NCBI GenBank assembly: GCA_004524425.1
Contig: SDNN01000132.1
Coordinates: 1-8,100 of the forward strand
Direction of reading: 5' to 3'
DNA length: 8,100 nucleotides
From: Promethearchaeota archaeon
GTDB taxonomy: Archaea; Asgardarchaeota; Lokiarchaeia; Sigynarchaeales; SOKP01
This document shows, one piece after another, positions 1 through 6,740 of this stretch. Position numbers and translations under genes: made by a program. Every line of letters starts with the position of its first letter. Position 1 is the stretch's first letter. Under the pieces are notes generated by a model. That model was not told the origin of the DNA. It saw only the letters and a list, made by a program, of their open reading frames with translations, and made no database searches.

Positions 1-57
1 GAAGGAGATTCTGTAGTAGCTATCGGAAAATGTGCTAAAGAAATGGATGCACCTTAA
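1..57 (+). CDS. C-terminal end of an unidentified protein (5' cut by window edge)
   Basis: Frame 1 is open from the first base and ends in TAA at 55-57, giving 18 residues: EGDSVVAIGKCAKEMDAP. The pattern G-D-x-V-V-A-I-G-x-x-x-x-x-E-M is reminiscent of the last strand and tail of PUA-type RNA-binding domains, which often end in a 'vAvG.a..s.eEM'-like string. Eighteen residues are too few to assign a family, so that is only a suggestion. The frame is in the same direction as the next gene and is followed by a T-rich tract. Confidence 0.5.
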   Translation, partial: EGDSVVAIGKCAKEMDAP

Positions 58-58
58 A

Positions 59-77
59 ATTATTTTTGTTTTTAATT
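59..77 (+). terminator. T-rich tract after the first gene
   Basis: Immediately after the TAA at 55-57 there are two runs of T (64-68 and 70-74) separated by a G. Archaeal transcription commonly ends at T-rich stretches on the coding strand without a hairpin. No stem is visible here. In such AT-rich DNA the call is weak. Confidence 0.3.
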
Positions 78-83
78 AAAATT

Positions 84-95
84 CACCATATAGTT
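84..95 (+). promoter_or_regulatory. Possible TATA element for the phosphoesterase gene
   Basis: The sequence ACCATATAGT lies about 33 bases ahead of the ATG at 123. That fits an archaeal TATA box with a very short or absent leader. It is not a strong match to the TTTATATA consensus, and the whole region is AT-rich. Confidence 0.25.
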
Positions 96-122
96 TTAAT
101 TTAATTGAATAGATATCTAGTT

Positions 123-656
123 ATGATTAACACCGATAAAAAAGAGTTGCTCATCGGATTAATCTCTGATACGCATATCCCATCTAGAGGCCCTGAAATA
201 CCAAGCTCGATAATTCAAGATTTTAAAAAAAGGAACATCGATTATCTTTTCCATTTAGGAGATTTCGAAAAATATAAAGTATACCAAAATCTCAAGGATA
301 TTTTCGGAGAAGATAAGGTTATTGGCATATTAGGTAACATGGATGATTATAAATTAAGAAAAATTTTACCTGAAACCTTAGAACTAGAGCTATATGGAAA
401 AAAAATATTCATGACCCATGGTACTGGAGGCCCCAATATCGTGATTAAGAGATTAAATAGAAATCACGATTTAAATCCTTATGATATCATCATTTTTGGT
501 CATGTTCATAGGCCTTATAATGAAGTCTGGAGAGATGGCAAGCTTTATTTAAGTCCTGGGACTCCAACAGATAAAAAATTCACCGATATTAATTCATATG
601 GATTTCTAAAAATCTCTGAAGAGAAAGTTAACCCTCAAATTATTTACTTGAAATGA
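123..656 (+). CDS. YfcE/MJ0936-family metallophosphoesterase (phosphodiesterase)
   Basis: This is a 177-residue calcineurin-like phosphoesterase of the small YfcE/MJ0936 type. Family members are cytosolic, metal-dependent and hydrolyse phosphodiester bonds, often of unknown physiological substrate. The metal-binding motifs appear in order: S-D-T-H (D16, H18), L-G-D (D47), G-N-M-D-D (N72), M-T-H-G (H99) and G-H-V-H (H127, H129). The length is normal for a complete single-domain member. The ATG at 123 is preferred over an in-frame TTG at 105. The ATG puts the first beta strand and the D-x-H motif at the usual distance from the N-terminus, and an AT-rich TATA-like element near 86-93 fits a start at 123 better. 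No Shine-Dalgarno sequence is visible. The gene is convergent with the glycosyltransferase gene, 61 bases apart, so no functional link is implied. The family is certain and the substrate unknown. Confidence 0.93.
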   Translation: MINTDKKELLIGLISDTHIPSRGPEIPSSIIQDFKKRNIDYLFHLGDFEKYKVYQNLKDIFGEDKVIGILGNMDDYKLRKILPETLELELYGKKIFMTHGTGGPNIVIKRLNRNHDLNPYDIIIFGHVHRPYNEVWRDGKLYLSPGTPTDKKFTDINSYGFLKISEEKVNPQIIYLK

Positions 657-717
657 TATCTTTAAAAATAATTACTGAAATGACTTTTAGATAAGAAATT
701 CCGTAAATTTAAGAAAA

Positions 718-1479
718 TTATTGAATTTTGTTTTTTTTATTGTTTTTTATACCTTTTCTTGATAAAAAATTTCCTCTAAACCAGTAATATCTTAATTTTA
801 ATGGTAAAAATAATGCTTTAATTGCTTCCGTGAAAAGATGAGTTTTAGATTCACCAATTTGTCTTTCCTTAAAAAAGATGGGAATTTCAGCTAATCTTGC
901 GCCATGTTTATGAGCAAAGTAAATACTTTCAATTAAAAAGACATTTCTCTTTGAATATTTGTAGTTTTTAATTTCTTGCCATAATTCTGATTTAATTGCT
1001 CTAAAGCCAGTTGAGAAATCTAAAATATTTATCCTAAGCGAAATAGATAGAAAATAACCTCCAAGTTTACTGATTAGGTAATATTTTAAATTCTTGTCTG
1101 TAGCACCTCCTGGTACGTATCTTGAACTCATGACCATGTCATAACCCTGTTTAATTTTATTAATAAAACGAGGGATTCTTTCCGGAGGGTGTGATAAATC
1201 TGCATCCATGGATATTATTAAATCACCTTGAGCATGATTATAACCAGTAATATGTGCAGTTCCAATTCCTTCTGGCTTTTTTCTTATTATTAATGTTAGG
1301 TTGCTTTGAATTTTTTGAAGCTCTCTGACATCGTCTATTGTGCCGTCAACACTGTTGTCATCTACAACTATAACCTCATTTTCAATACCGTGCAGATCTG
1401 TAATTTGATTTATTTTTTTAATTAATCTTTTAATATTACCATGCTCGTTCAGCGTGGGAATGATAAAACTCACTTTCAT
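718..1479 (-). CDS. Dpm1-like family 2 glycosyltransferase (polyprenol-phosphate sugar synthase)
   Basis: This is a 253-residue GT-A fold family 2 glycosyltransferase closest to dolichol/polyprenol-phosphate mannose synthase. Such enzymes move a sugar from a nucleotide sugar to a lipid phosphate on the cytoplasmic membrane face, feeding N-glycosylation. The N-terminus reads V-S-F-I-I-P-T-L-N-E, followed by V-V-D-D-N-S-x-D-G-T (D40, D41, D45). The metal-binding M-D-A-D-L-S-H-P-P lies at 91-99 (D92, D94). F-S-T-G-F-R and the Dpm1-type F-K-E-R-x-x-G-E-S-K signature (normally F-V-D-R-x-x-G-x-S-K) follow. No C-terminal transmembrane pair is present, as in single-domain Dpm1. The protein ends in a lysine-rich tail that could sit near membrane lipid. 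The start is the ATG at 1479, with no Shine-Dalgarno sequence. The stop is 61 bases from the convergent phosphoesterase gene. The sugar donor (GDP-mannose or UDP-glucose) cannot be settled from sequence alone. Confidence 0.9.
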   Translation of the reverse strand: MKVSFIIPTLNEHGNIKRLIKKINQITDLHGIENEVIVVDDNSVDGTIDDVRELQKIQSNLTLIIRKKPEGIGTAHITGYNHAQGDLIISMDADLSHPPERIPRFINKIKQGYDMVMSSRYVPGGATDKNLKYYLISKLGGYFLSISLRINILDFSTGFRAIKSELWQEIKNYKYSKRNVFLIESIYFAHKHGARLAEIPIFFKERQIGESKTHLFTEAIKALFLPLKLRYYWFRGNFLSRKGIKNNKKNKIQ

Positions 1480-1528
1480 GGTATGGAATTCTAAAGTTTT
1501 TTTTTGATTTTAATTTTTTTAAAATTTT

Positions 1529-1541
1529 TTGGATATATCTA
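1529..1541 (-). promoter_or_regulatory. TATA-like element upstream of the glycosyltransferase gene
   Basis: On the minus strand AGATATATCC lies about 55 bases ahead of the ATG at 1479, implying a leader of about 25-30 bases if used. It sits in the 126-base gap after the 1606-2307 gene, which otherwise holds only A/T runs. A separate promoter for the glycosyltransferase is plausible but not proven. Confidence 0.3.
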
Positions 1542-1605
1542 ATTAAAATTAAAAAAAAATCTAGCATTAGAATCGATGATTCATCATCCAAATGAAATAA
1601 TGATC

Positions 1606-2307
1606 TTAGAAATAAATTCTGAACTGACATTTAGTTGAGTAAATAGTAAACGAAGGTAATAGGTCACGTGAATTTGATTTGAATTGAACTAATTCAATAT
1701 CTTTATTAGATAATCTTGAAAATGATAAATAAAAATTCATAAATATCCTCCATGGTTTGGTAAAAGTTATAATTTTTCTTAAGGAATTATGAGAAGCATC
1801 TCTTGCTAGATAGTAAAAAGGATCACATGCATTAGCACAAAAATACGCCATATAACCAGTCGTTCTTTCTTGCAGCAGGAAGCATTTCAAGTGTATATCA
1901 TAAAAAATTCTAAAGTGGGTTTTATGATCTTTCCAGGAAAGGGCAAATTTGAGCAGATTAGTTTTGATAAGATCCTTTACCATCTGCTCCCTATCGATTT
2001 TTTTAGTAATTAAGGTATTAAGCAATTCATTGGTATTATAATTCTTTGCTTGGGAGAAATTGAGAATGGAAAAATGGTAATTAAAGTCATTTACAAGAAG
2101 ATACTTGATAAAGGGAATTGATTTTTCGGGATAGAGAGAATACATGTAATTTATCAGCAGATATCTAATGGTGTCATTTGATTCCATGGTAATTAATTTT
2201 TTTATATCTTCAAATGAACTCTTTTTATTGAAAATTGACGGATCTAATTCTTTAGAAAGCTTAAGAAATGATATATTTTGAGAGTTTTTTTTTGTTTTGT
2301 TTTTCAT
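1606..2307 (-). CDS. Hypothetical protein, mostly helical, N-terminal HEAT-like region
   Basis: This is an unrecognised 233-residue protein. A frame this long without stops in DNA this AT-rich supports it being real. The start is the ATG at 2307, followed by a lysine-rich stretch. Residues about 43-75 have the look of one alpha-helical HEAT-like repeat: S-N-D-T-I-R-Y-L-L, then a helix ending near Y-P-E-K-S-I-P-F-I. The C-terminal half contains an aromatic and Cys-containing patch, F-C-A-N-A-C-D-P-F-Y-Y (156-166), and ends in probable beta strands. No catalytic motif, signal peptide or clear membrane segment is visible. The gene is co-directional with the downstream glycosyltransferase, separated by 126 bases, and divergent from the HEPN-like gene. 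There is no Shine-Dalgarno sequence. Function is unknown. Confidence 0.7.
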   Translation of the reverse strand: MKNKTKKNSQNISFLKLSKELDPSIFNKKSSFEDIKKLITMESNDTIRYLLINYMYSLYPEKSIPFIKYLLVNDFNYHFSILNFSQAKNYNTNELLNTLITKKIDREQMVKDLIKTNLLKFALSWKDHKTHFRIFYDIHLKCFLLQERTTGYMAYFCANACDPFYYLARDASHNSLRKIITFTKPWRIFMNFYLSFSRLSNKDIELVQFKSNSRDLLPSFTIYSTKCQFRIYF

Positions 2308-2370
2308 GTTATTGTAGAATTAATTCAGAGATTAAATAATTAAAAATTATCATCTAAAATTCATCATTCC

Positions 2371-2384
2371 CAATATATAAAAAT
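2371..2384 (-). promoter_or_regulatory. TATA-like element for the 1606-2307 gene
   Basis: On the minus strand TTTTTATATATTG lies about 70 bases ahead of the ATG at 2307, which would give a leader of roughly 40 bases. The gap at 2308-2491 is the shared upstream region of two divergent genes, so each strand should hold a promoter here. This is the best minus-strand candidate. Confidence 0.4.
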
Positions 2385-2459
2385 AAAAAAATCCAAAATC
2401 ACTGTTTTATATTTATTTAGATAATTTTACCACGCAGGGAAATTTCACTTCAATTTTTT

Positions 2460-2471
2460 CTTTATATAAAG
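2460..2471 (+). promoter_or_regulatory. Strong archaeal TATA box for the HEPN-like gene
   Basis: CTTTATATAAAG is a perfect 12-base palindrome containing the archaeal consensus TTTATATA. Its centre lies about 27 bases ahead of the ATG at 2492. That is the classic archaeal TATA-to-transcription-start distance, so the transcript would start at or just before the start codon (leaderless). No Shine-Dalgarno sequence lies between the box and the ATG, in agreement with this. Confidence 0.65.
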
Positions 2472-2491
2472 AGATACATAACAATTTATGC

Positions 2492-3586
2492 ATGACCGAA
2501 GAGAAAAAAGAAAGAGCCAATCAACAGCCTTTAGTTCCCTGGTTTGATCCCAAGTTCTCCATCGATCGTCGATCCAAGACCATTCCTTCAACTCATTCTA
2601 AAGGCTATGACCCTGTTTTTTCTAATAAGGAAGAAAATGTTCAGCTACAAGAACCCCTTCCTAAACTAAAAACGAAGAAACTACCACTTAAAATGGAAAA
2701 CGTAAGTCTTGATGAGGAAGAACCTTATGTTGATCAGAAACCTCAAGTTAATAAGCATGGGCATGTTGATTTCCAGACCTTACACACTATTAAACGAGAA
2801 TCAACTTTCTATTTCAAGGGTGCATTAGAAAAGATCATTTTCGATAAGTCTGAATTAATGTTAATAAGAGAAGCGCTTGATGCATTACAAAAAGGCGAAA
2901 AAGAAGTTCAAGAAGTTAAAAGGGCCATAGTCGATTCTTATCTGCGAATGAATAACGATCTCTGTGAATTCATGAATTTCCTACAGAAACAACAAAACAT
3001 GGGATGGACTACAACTACAGGCAATATGGATCCTGCTTCCTCTAAAAAAGATTTAAAAGAAGCGATAAAGGAAAGAGAAGACTTTCTGGAAGAGCTCGGC
3101 TTTAAAATAAACAATATTTATGGAAAATTAAGAAATCATCAAGAATTCCTGCAAGAAAATGATGATGATAATGTCAATGATGCGGATTTTGAATACCAAG
3201 AGGCACGAAATGCACTTTATCAATCTCATGAAAACATGATGGTAAAAATTAGTAATGATGCAGAGGAAGCCTTGCTGGATGGAAGATATCAAGATTTTTT
3301 TTGGAGGGAGCACTTGGCCGTGGAAAAATTGATCCATTTATATTATCTGAAGATCTTTGACAAAATGCCCCAAGAGGCGGATCAATTAAAATTGCTTAAA
3401 GCAATCTGCCAGGAACTTCAATTGAATCCAAATATCATAAATGAATATTACCAATATCGTTCCAAGCGTAATTTTGTTGTTCATGATTATGAAGAAACTG
3501 CCGAACTTGAGGCCCAAGAATTCAAATTCTTTTTTGAAAATTTAAAGGAATCGTTGGAACGAGCTTATCATGATTCACCTTCTTAA
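2492..3586 (+). CDS. Multidomain protein with C-terminal HEPN-like domain
   Basis: This 364-residue protein is not a named family that I recognise. Residues 1-110 are charged, proline-containing and probably disordered. Residues about 110-225 are helical with heptad-like charged stretches (E-x-E-V-Q-E-V-K, then K-K-D-L-K-E-A-I-K-E), a likely coiled coil. After an acidic linker (D-D-D-N at 224-227), residues about 255-355 resemble a HEPN domain. A first long helix carries H-L-A-V-E-K-L-I. It is followed by a short L-x-x-L-x-L-N-P segment and then R-N-F-V-V-H-D-Y (326-333), the R-x4-H signature of HEPN RNases and of HepT-like proteins. A final helix closes the bundle. Known HEPN domains cut RNA or act as scaffolds in toxin-antitoxin and defence systems. 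No nucleotidyltransferase (MNT) partner is adjacent. The start is the ATG at 2492, set by the TATA box 27 bases upstream. Coding is confident; the HEPN call is moderate. Confidence 0.85.
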   Translation: MTEEKKERANQQPLVPWFDPKFSIDRRSKTIPSTHSKGYDPVFSNKEENVQLQEPLPKLKTKKLPLKMENVSLDEEEPYVDQKPQVNKHGHVDFQTLHTIKRESTFYFKGALEKIIFDKSELMLIREALDALQKGEKEVQEVKRAIVDSYLRMNNDLCEFMNFLQKQQNMGWTTTTGNMDPASSKKDLKEAIKEREDFLEELGFKINNIYGKLRNHQEFLQENDDDNVNDADFEYQEARNALYQSHENMMVKISNDAEEALLDGRYQDFFWREHLAVEKLIHLYYLKIFDKMPQEADQLKLLKAICQELQLNPNIINEYYQYRSKRNFVVHDYEETAELEAQEFKFFFENLKESLERAYHDSPS

Positions 3587-3595
3587 ATCTTAATA

Positions 3596-3632
3596 GATCT
3601 TTTTAGATCTTTTAAATTAAAACGAAAAGATC
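3596..3632 (+). terminator. Terminator-like inverted repeat after the HEPN-like gene
   Basis: Ten bases after the TAA, GATCTTTT occurs twice as a direct repeat (3596 and 3606). Its complement AAAAGATC follows at 3625-3632. The second copy and the complement form a perfect 8-base-pair stem with an 11-base loop. The T runs on the coding strand suit archaeal termination. The element lies between two convergent genes, where a terminator is expected. Confidence 0.45.
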
Positions 3633-3651
3633 AGAATGAGAAGATTATAAT

Positions 3652-3696
3652 GGTACCAAACAATTGATAAAAAATAGATTTTCTTTTTTAGGTACC
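3652..3696. repeat. Pair of GGTACC palindromes flanking the GTPase 3' end
   Basis: GGTACC occurs at 3652-3657 and again at 3691-3696, the second lying inside the last codons of the GTPase gene. Being self-complementary, the two copies could pair over a 33-base AT-rich loop. This may be chance, or part of a bidirectional termination zone together with the 3596-3632 repeat. Confidence 0.25.
3666..3677 (-). terminator. T-tract downstream of the GTPase gene
   Basis: On the minus strand CTATTTTTTATC lies about ten bases past the stop codon at 3688-3690. A six-base T run on the coding strand is compatible with intrinsic archaeal termination. No dedicated stem is visible apart from the GGTACC pair that brackets it. 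Confidence 0.35.
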
Positions 3697-4302
3697 GACA
3701 GTTGCACCAGATAGCTTCTTATAATGATTTAGCACTGCTTGCCGAGCGGCATAAACAAAAGCTCTCTTTACATTGATTCCTGTTATAGCTATTGTTTCGT
3801 AGATCAGCACGGAATTTAATTTCGCAGTATCTAGCACTTGCCTGATTTTTGAAATTTCCACGATATCTTCCAGATCTCTTTTATTTGCCAGCACTACTAG
3901 GGGAACTTCTGGAGTTGGATCCTCGGCACTTTGTGGAATTAATTTATTCCCGTAGAATTTTAGGAGTTCTTTTAGAGACCAAATGTTTTCGCCCCACTGG
4001 TCAATTAATGAGTCGAACACAAATATCACGGCATCTGTACCTTTAAGAACGGTCTGACGTTGAAATTTATGCCTACGTTGACCTGCTACTGTGTAAACTT
4101 GGAAGACTACATTAGAAACTCGCGCTACTACTCGGTCAAAGAATAAAGTACGTCCGGTTGGGTCTTGAATTTGTTGCATGTCTCCACTAGCTAGCCCTTC
4201 ACGATGATATACCCATTCTAAAGCAGTGGTCTTACCTCCCAAGCTTGGCCCATAGAAGCAAATCTTAAATACTAAAGTTCCATCCCCACGACGAGAAGGC
4301 AT
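3688..4302 (-). CDS. MglA-like small GTPase (Ras superfamily)
   Basis: This is a 204-residue small GTPase. The P-loop is G-P-S-L-G-G-K-T-T (18-26). G-R-T-L-F-F-D (50-56) matches the switch I/G2 strand of MglA proteins. The G3 box is T-V-A-G-Q (71-75), with Thr in place of the usual Asp. Such a Thr is typical of bacterial MglA (T-V-P-G-Q) and its archaeal relatives. V-L-K-G-T-D-A-V-I-F-V-F-D-S (85-98) is also MglA-like. G4 is N-K-R-D (140-143), and the G5 equivalent is E-T-I-A-I-T-G (169-175). MglA is a polarity switch controlled by MglB/roadblock proteins; many Asgard and other archaea carry similar GTPases. No roadblock gene is within the window. There is no lipidation motif at the C-terminus. 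The start is the ATG at 4302, supported by a Shine-Dalgarno sequence. It is the last gene of the minus-strand run and is separated from the methyltransferase by 167 bases. Confidence 0.92.
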   Translation of the reverse strand: MPSRRGDGTLVFKICFYGPSLGGKTTALEWVYHREGLASGDMQQIQDPTGRTLFFDRVVARVSNVVFQVYTVAGQRRHKFQRQTVLKGTDAVIFVFDSLIDQWGENIWSLKELLKFYGNKLIPQSAEDPTPEVPLVVLANKRDLEDIVEISKIRQVLDTAKLNSVLIYETIAITGINVKRAFVYAARQAVLNHYKKLSGATVGT

Positions 4303-4310
4303 TTATTTGT

Positions 4311-4317
4311 TACCTCA
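4311..4317 (-). promoter_or_regulatory. Shine-Dalgarno sequence of the GTPase gene
   Basis: On the minus strand TGAGGTA lies 8-9 bases ahead of the ATG at 4302 and matches the archaeal anti-Shine-Dalgarno core (GAGGT). It is the only clear ribosome binding site in the window. It implies that this gene has a leader, while most neighbours look leaderless or nearly so. Confidence 0.6.
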
Positions 4318-4438
4318 GTTAGAATTATTTTATTGTAAACTATTTAATTATACTAATAGTAATTTAAAAAAACTCATCTAATTTAAAATTAAGTTTTTAA
4401 AAACCAAGCCATAAAATTAAATTAAAATAAAATTGTTT

Positions 4439-4467
4439 AATAAAAAGTAAAGATATAAGGAAAGAAT
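4439..4467 (-). terminator. Pyrimidine-rich tract after the methyltransferase gene
   Basis: Directly after the TGA at 4470-4472 the minus strand is pyrimidine-rich and ends in TTTACTTTTTATT. This is compatible with T-tract termination before the separately expressed GTPase gene. The rest of the 4303-4438 gap is AT-rich. It contains a 12-base palindrome GTTTTTAAAAAC at 4393-4404, but no gene. Confidence 0.3.
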
Positions 4468-4469
4468 GG

Positions 4470-6719
4470 TCAATCAAATTCATATTCACGAATTATTCTC
4501 TGTTCTTCAGCAGATAATAGTATTTTTTCCCCGATATCCATAATCTCTTTTAACGGTTTTTCAATTAATTCATAAATCTCATCATTCGAGATATTTTTAG
4601 AGTTTTTAATGTGTTCTTCTACAATGGAACTACATTTTTTTGAGAGAAAAGCAATTCTTTTTTGCTTAGCCGTTCCTTTATATCTTTTAATGTTAAAATA
4701 CAACGGTCTTTTATGATGATGGCGAGTGTCTGCGATAGTTTTAACAGTTTTGAATAATCTCTTGATATTTAACATTCCGCATATGTAATAAGCCTCATCT
4801 TCATCATCCGTGCTATAATAATAAAGGGTGGAGTCAATGAAACTTCTACCTGAAGGATCCTTAATTACGGCAGACATCAAATTCTTAGCATTTGGAAAGA
4901 CCACCTTAATAGCTGCTAGTTGCGTCTCTCTGACCTTTTTGCCTGTACACAATTTATTTCGATAATTGATACCTACTTTGAATAAATCTTTATTTTTCTC
5001 CTTATTATATATCTTTGAGATATGATTCCAATGCTTCCGGCTAAAAGGACCCATTTTATTAGGATTATATTCGAAATTAGAATCAAGTGGAAGGAATGTA
5101 TCGTAGAGCTGGATGAAGAATGGATAAAGACCTCGGGATAAAGAAGTCTTGAATAAGTTTTCCGACTCCACTTTTACCTTTTTAAAGTATCCCTTTTTCC
5201 ACACTCCTTTTGCTTGTGGGGAGATCCAAGGTTCAATTATACTTAATTTTCCGTCCTGTAGAGTGCTTTCAATTTCACATAATAATAATGATTTTGGTAT
5301 TAAATCAGCACCTTGTATGAATTCATTTATATAATCTGATAAATGTATGGGTAGCAATCTTTGTTTCTTCTGGGTTGTGATGAGTTTCTTGACCAATAAT
5401 TTTTTTCCAGGTTTTTTCTGAAAAAAAGCAAAAGGAACAAGTTCACGAATCTCAATTTCTTCCATGCTATAATGATCTAAGTAATGTGATTTTATAGGGT
5501 ATTTAGAGATTGCAGATTCGATCTCAGTTATTCCATCTGCATGATAAGTAGCAAATATGCAGCAACATTCAATATTAAACACTAGATCATTGAATTCATA
5601 AATCTCAATATTTTTAAAATAATCGAATCTTCTAACTTTTTCATTTTGAGAAGATACCAAGAGAGATCTAGGCATGACGAATCCAATCCTACTTCCCTTT
5701 TTTAGAAATAATTGGGGTATCTTAAAGAGAAAAATCACAGCCTCTTCAATATTAGTAATGTTTTTAGCACCTGGATTAATATCAAATTCATTAGATATTT
5801 CTTTCATTCTTTTTTTTAATCGCTGATCAACATCCTTATAAGTGAGCCAAGGAGGATTTCCGATGACTAAATCAAATGAATTATATAACTCTCTTGGATT
5901 GAAATTAGTTTTAACTTCGGGTCCTTCCGGAAATAAGGAATCAATTAAAAATATGTTAATTGAAGGAAGATCGTCATGACTGATCTTAAAATATTCAAGA
6001 AGAATCAATAAAATATTTGTTTTTACGGTAATTACGGCTAATGGATTGATATCGAAGCCAAAAATTTGATGAATTGCTTCCCATTTTGTTTTTTTTTCAT
6101 TTTCGGAATTTAGAATTTTAATAATGATATTAATTATAAAATTACCAGAACCACAGCTGGGATCCAATACCTTCAAACCAATTTCATAGTATGCTTTTAC
6201 CATTGCGTCAACTAAATTTGTAGGAGTATAAAATTCTCCGCTTTTATGCCTGGTATTTGACAGAAAAATTTGTTGATAGAGATCAAAAAATAAATCTTCT
6301 GACGCAAAGTGCTTATTTCCCAGGCAATCGTGTATTTTGGCAAAAAGATCGTTATTAAAATATGTCCAATAAAATAATTTTAATTCCGATGAATTTAAAA
6401 ATGCGAGTTCTTGTGATTTCCACGCATTATGAGATGTTTCTGGTACATTATCCTTAATTCGAGATATTTTAATCGTTATGATGGCTTTCAATATTAATGC
6501 AAGATAAGATTGCTTGATGAATAGGCTCCTTTTCAAGATTTTTTTTCCAAAGATTTTTTCAAAAATCTCTTTCCAATCATCATAACTTTTATTGAAAGCT
6601 TCCTCGCTTGTAGTAGAAGCCATTTTCTGGAGGTAATTTATGGATTCATTGAAAATTTGTGATTTTAAACCGAAATATTCTGCAATCTCTTTGCTAGAGA
6701 TTCTTTTTTCAGCCATCAT
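4470..6719 (-). CDS. Eco57I-type N6-adenine DNA methyltransferase, no visible nuclease
   Basis: This 749-residue protein is a gamma-class N6-adenine DNA methyltransferase, transferring methyl from S-adenosylmethionine to adenine. A helical region (about 1-155) includes the D-D-W-K-E-I-F and S-Y-L-A-L-I-L-K elements common ahead of Eco57I-type methylase domains. Motif X is G-E-F-Y-T-P (161-166). Motif I is L-D-P-S-C-G-S-G-N-F (185-194), followed by F-D-I-N-P (222-226). The catalytic motif IV is I-G-N-P-P-W (286-291), followed by G-F-V-M-P (346-350). Residues about 455-700 look like a target-recognition and DNA-binding region ending in R-H-H-H-K-R-P-L-Y-F. The protein is shorter than type IIG enzymes (about 1000 residues), and I see no PD-(D/E)xK nuclease motif, so it is probably methylation-only. 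No restriction endonuclease, helicase or BREX/DISARM gene is in the window. The start is ATG-ATG at 6719 or 6716. The target sequence is not predictable by eye. Confidence 0.92.
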   Translation of the reverse strand: MMAEKRISSKEIAEYFGLKSQIFNESINYLQKMASTTSEEAFNKSYDDWKEIFEKIFGKKILKRSLFIKQSYLALILKAIITIKISRIKDNVPETSHNAWKSQELAFLNSSELKLFYWTYFNNDLFAKIHDCLGNKHFASEDLFFDLYQQIFLSNTRHKSGEFYTPTNLVDAMVKAYYEIGLKVLDPSCGSGNFIINIIIKILNSENEKKTKWEAIHQIFGFDINPLAVITVKTNILLILLEYFKISHDDLPSINIFLIDSLFPEGPEVKTNFNPRELYNSFDLVIGNPPWLTYKDVDQRLKKRMKEISNEFDINPGAKNITNIEEAVIFLFKIPQLFLKKGSRIGFVMPRSLLVSSQNEKVRRFDYFKNIEIYEFNDLVFNIECCCIFATYHADGITEIESAISKYPIKSHYLDHYSMEEIEIRELVPFAFFQKKPGKKLLVKKLITTQKKQRLLPIHLSDYINEFIQGADLIPKSLLLCEIESTLQDGKLSIIEPWISPQAKGVWKKGYFKKVKVESENLFKTSLSRGLYPFFIQLYDTFLPLDSNFEYNPNKMGPFSRKHWNHISKIYNKEKNKDLFKVGINYRNKLCTGKKVRETQLAAIKVVFPNAKNLMSAVIKDPSGRSFIDSTLYYYSTDDEDEAYYICGMLNIKRLFKTVKTIADTRHHHKRPLYFNIKRYKGTAKQKRIAFLSKKCSSIVEEHIKNSKNISNDEIYELIEKPLKEIMDIGEKILLSAEEQRIIREYEFD

Positions 6720-6740
6720 ATAATACAGCTTTCAACTTGC

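Noticed and set aside
105..122. TTG start giving six extra residues on the phosphoesterase
   Set aside because: The ATG at 123 already supplies the complete fold, and the extension would begin too close to the likely TATA element.
1436..1630. Minus-strand 64-residue open frame with a hydrophobic stretch, overlapping the ends of two genes
   Set aside because: It overlaps the glycosyltransferase start and the end of the upstream gene in another frame, lies mostly in low-complexity A/T sequence, and shows no recognisable domain or start signal.
3128..3337. Antisense 69-residue open frame inside the HEPN-like gene
   Set aside because: It is a shadow of the coding frame opposite, with isoleucine-rich composition produced by the Asp/Asn codons of the acidic linker.
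3849..4046. Plus-strand 65-residue open frame opposite the GTPase gene
   Set aside because: The GTPase motifs on the minus strand fully explain this stretch.
4393..4404. Perfect 12-base palindrome GTTTTTAAAAAC, possible operator of the GTPase gene
   Set aside because: It is built only of A and T runs closed by one G-C pair, and such palindromes are expected by chance in this AT-rich spacer about 90 bases from the start codon.
5149..5334. Plus-strand 61-residue open frame opposite the methyltransferase gene
   Set aside because: It lies entirely inside the well-supported methyltransferase frame, with no own features.
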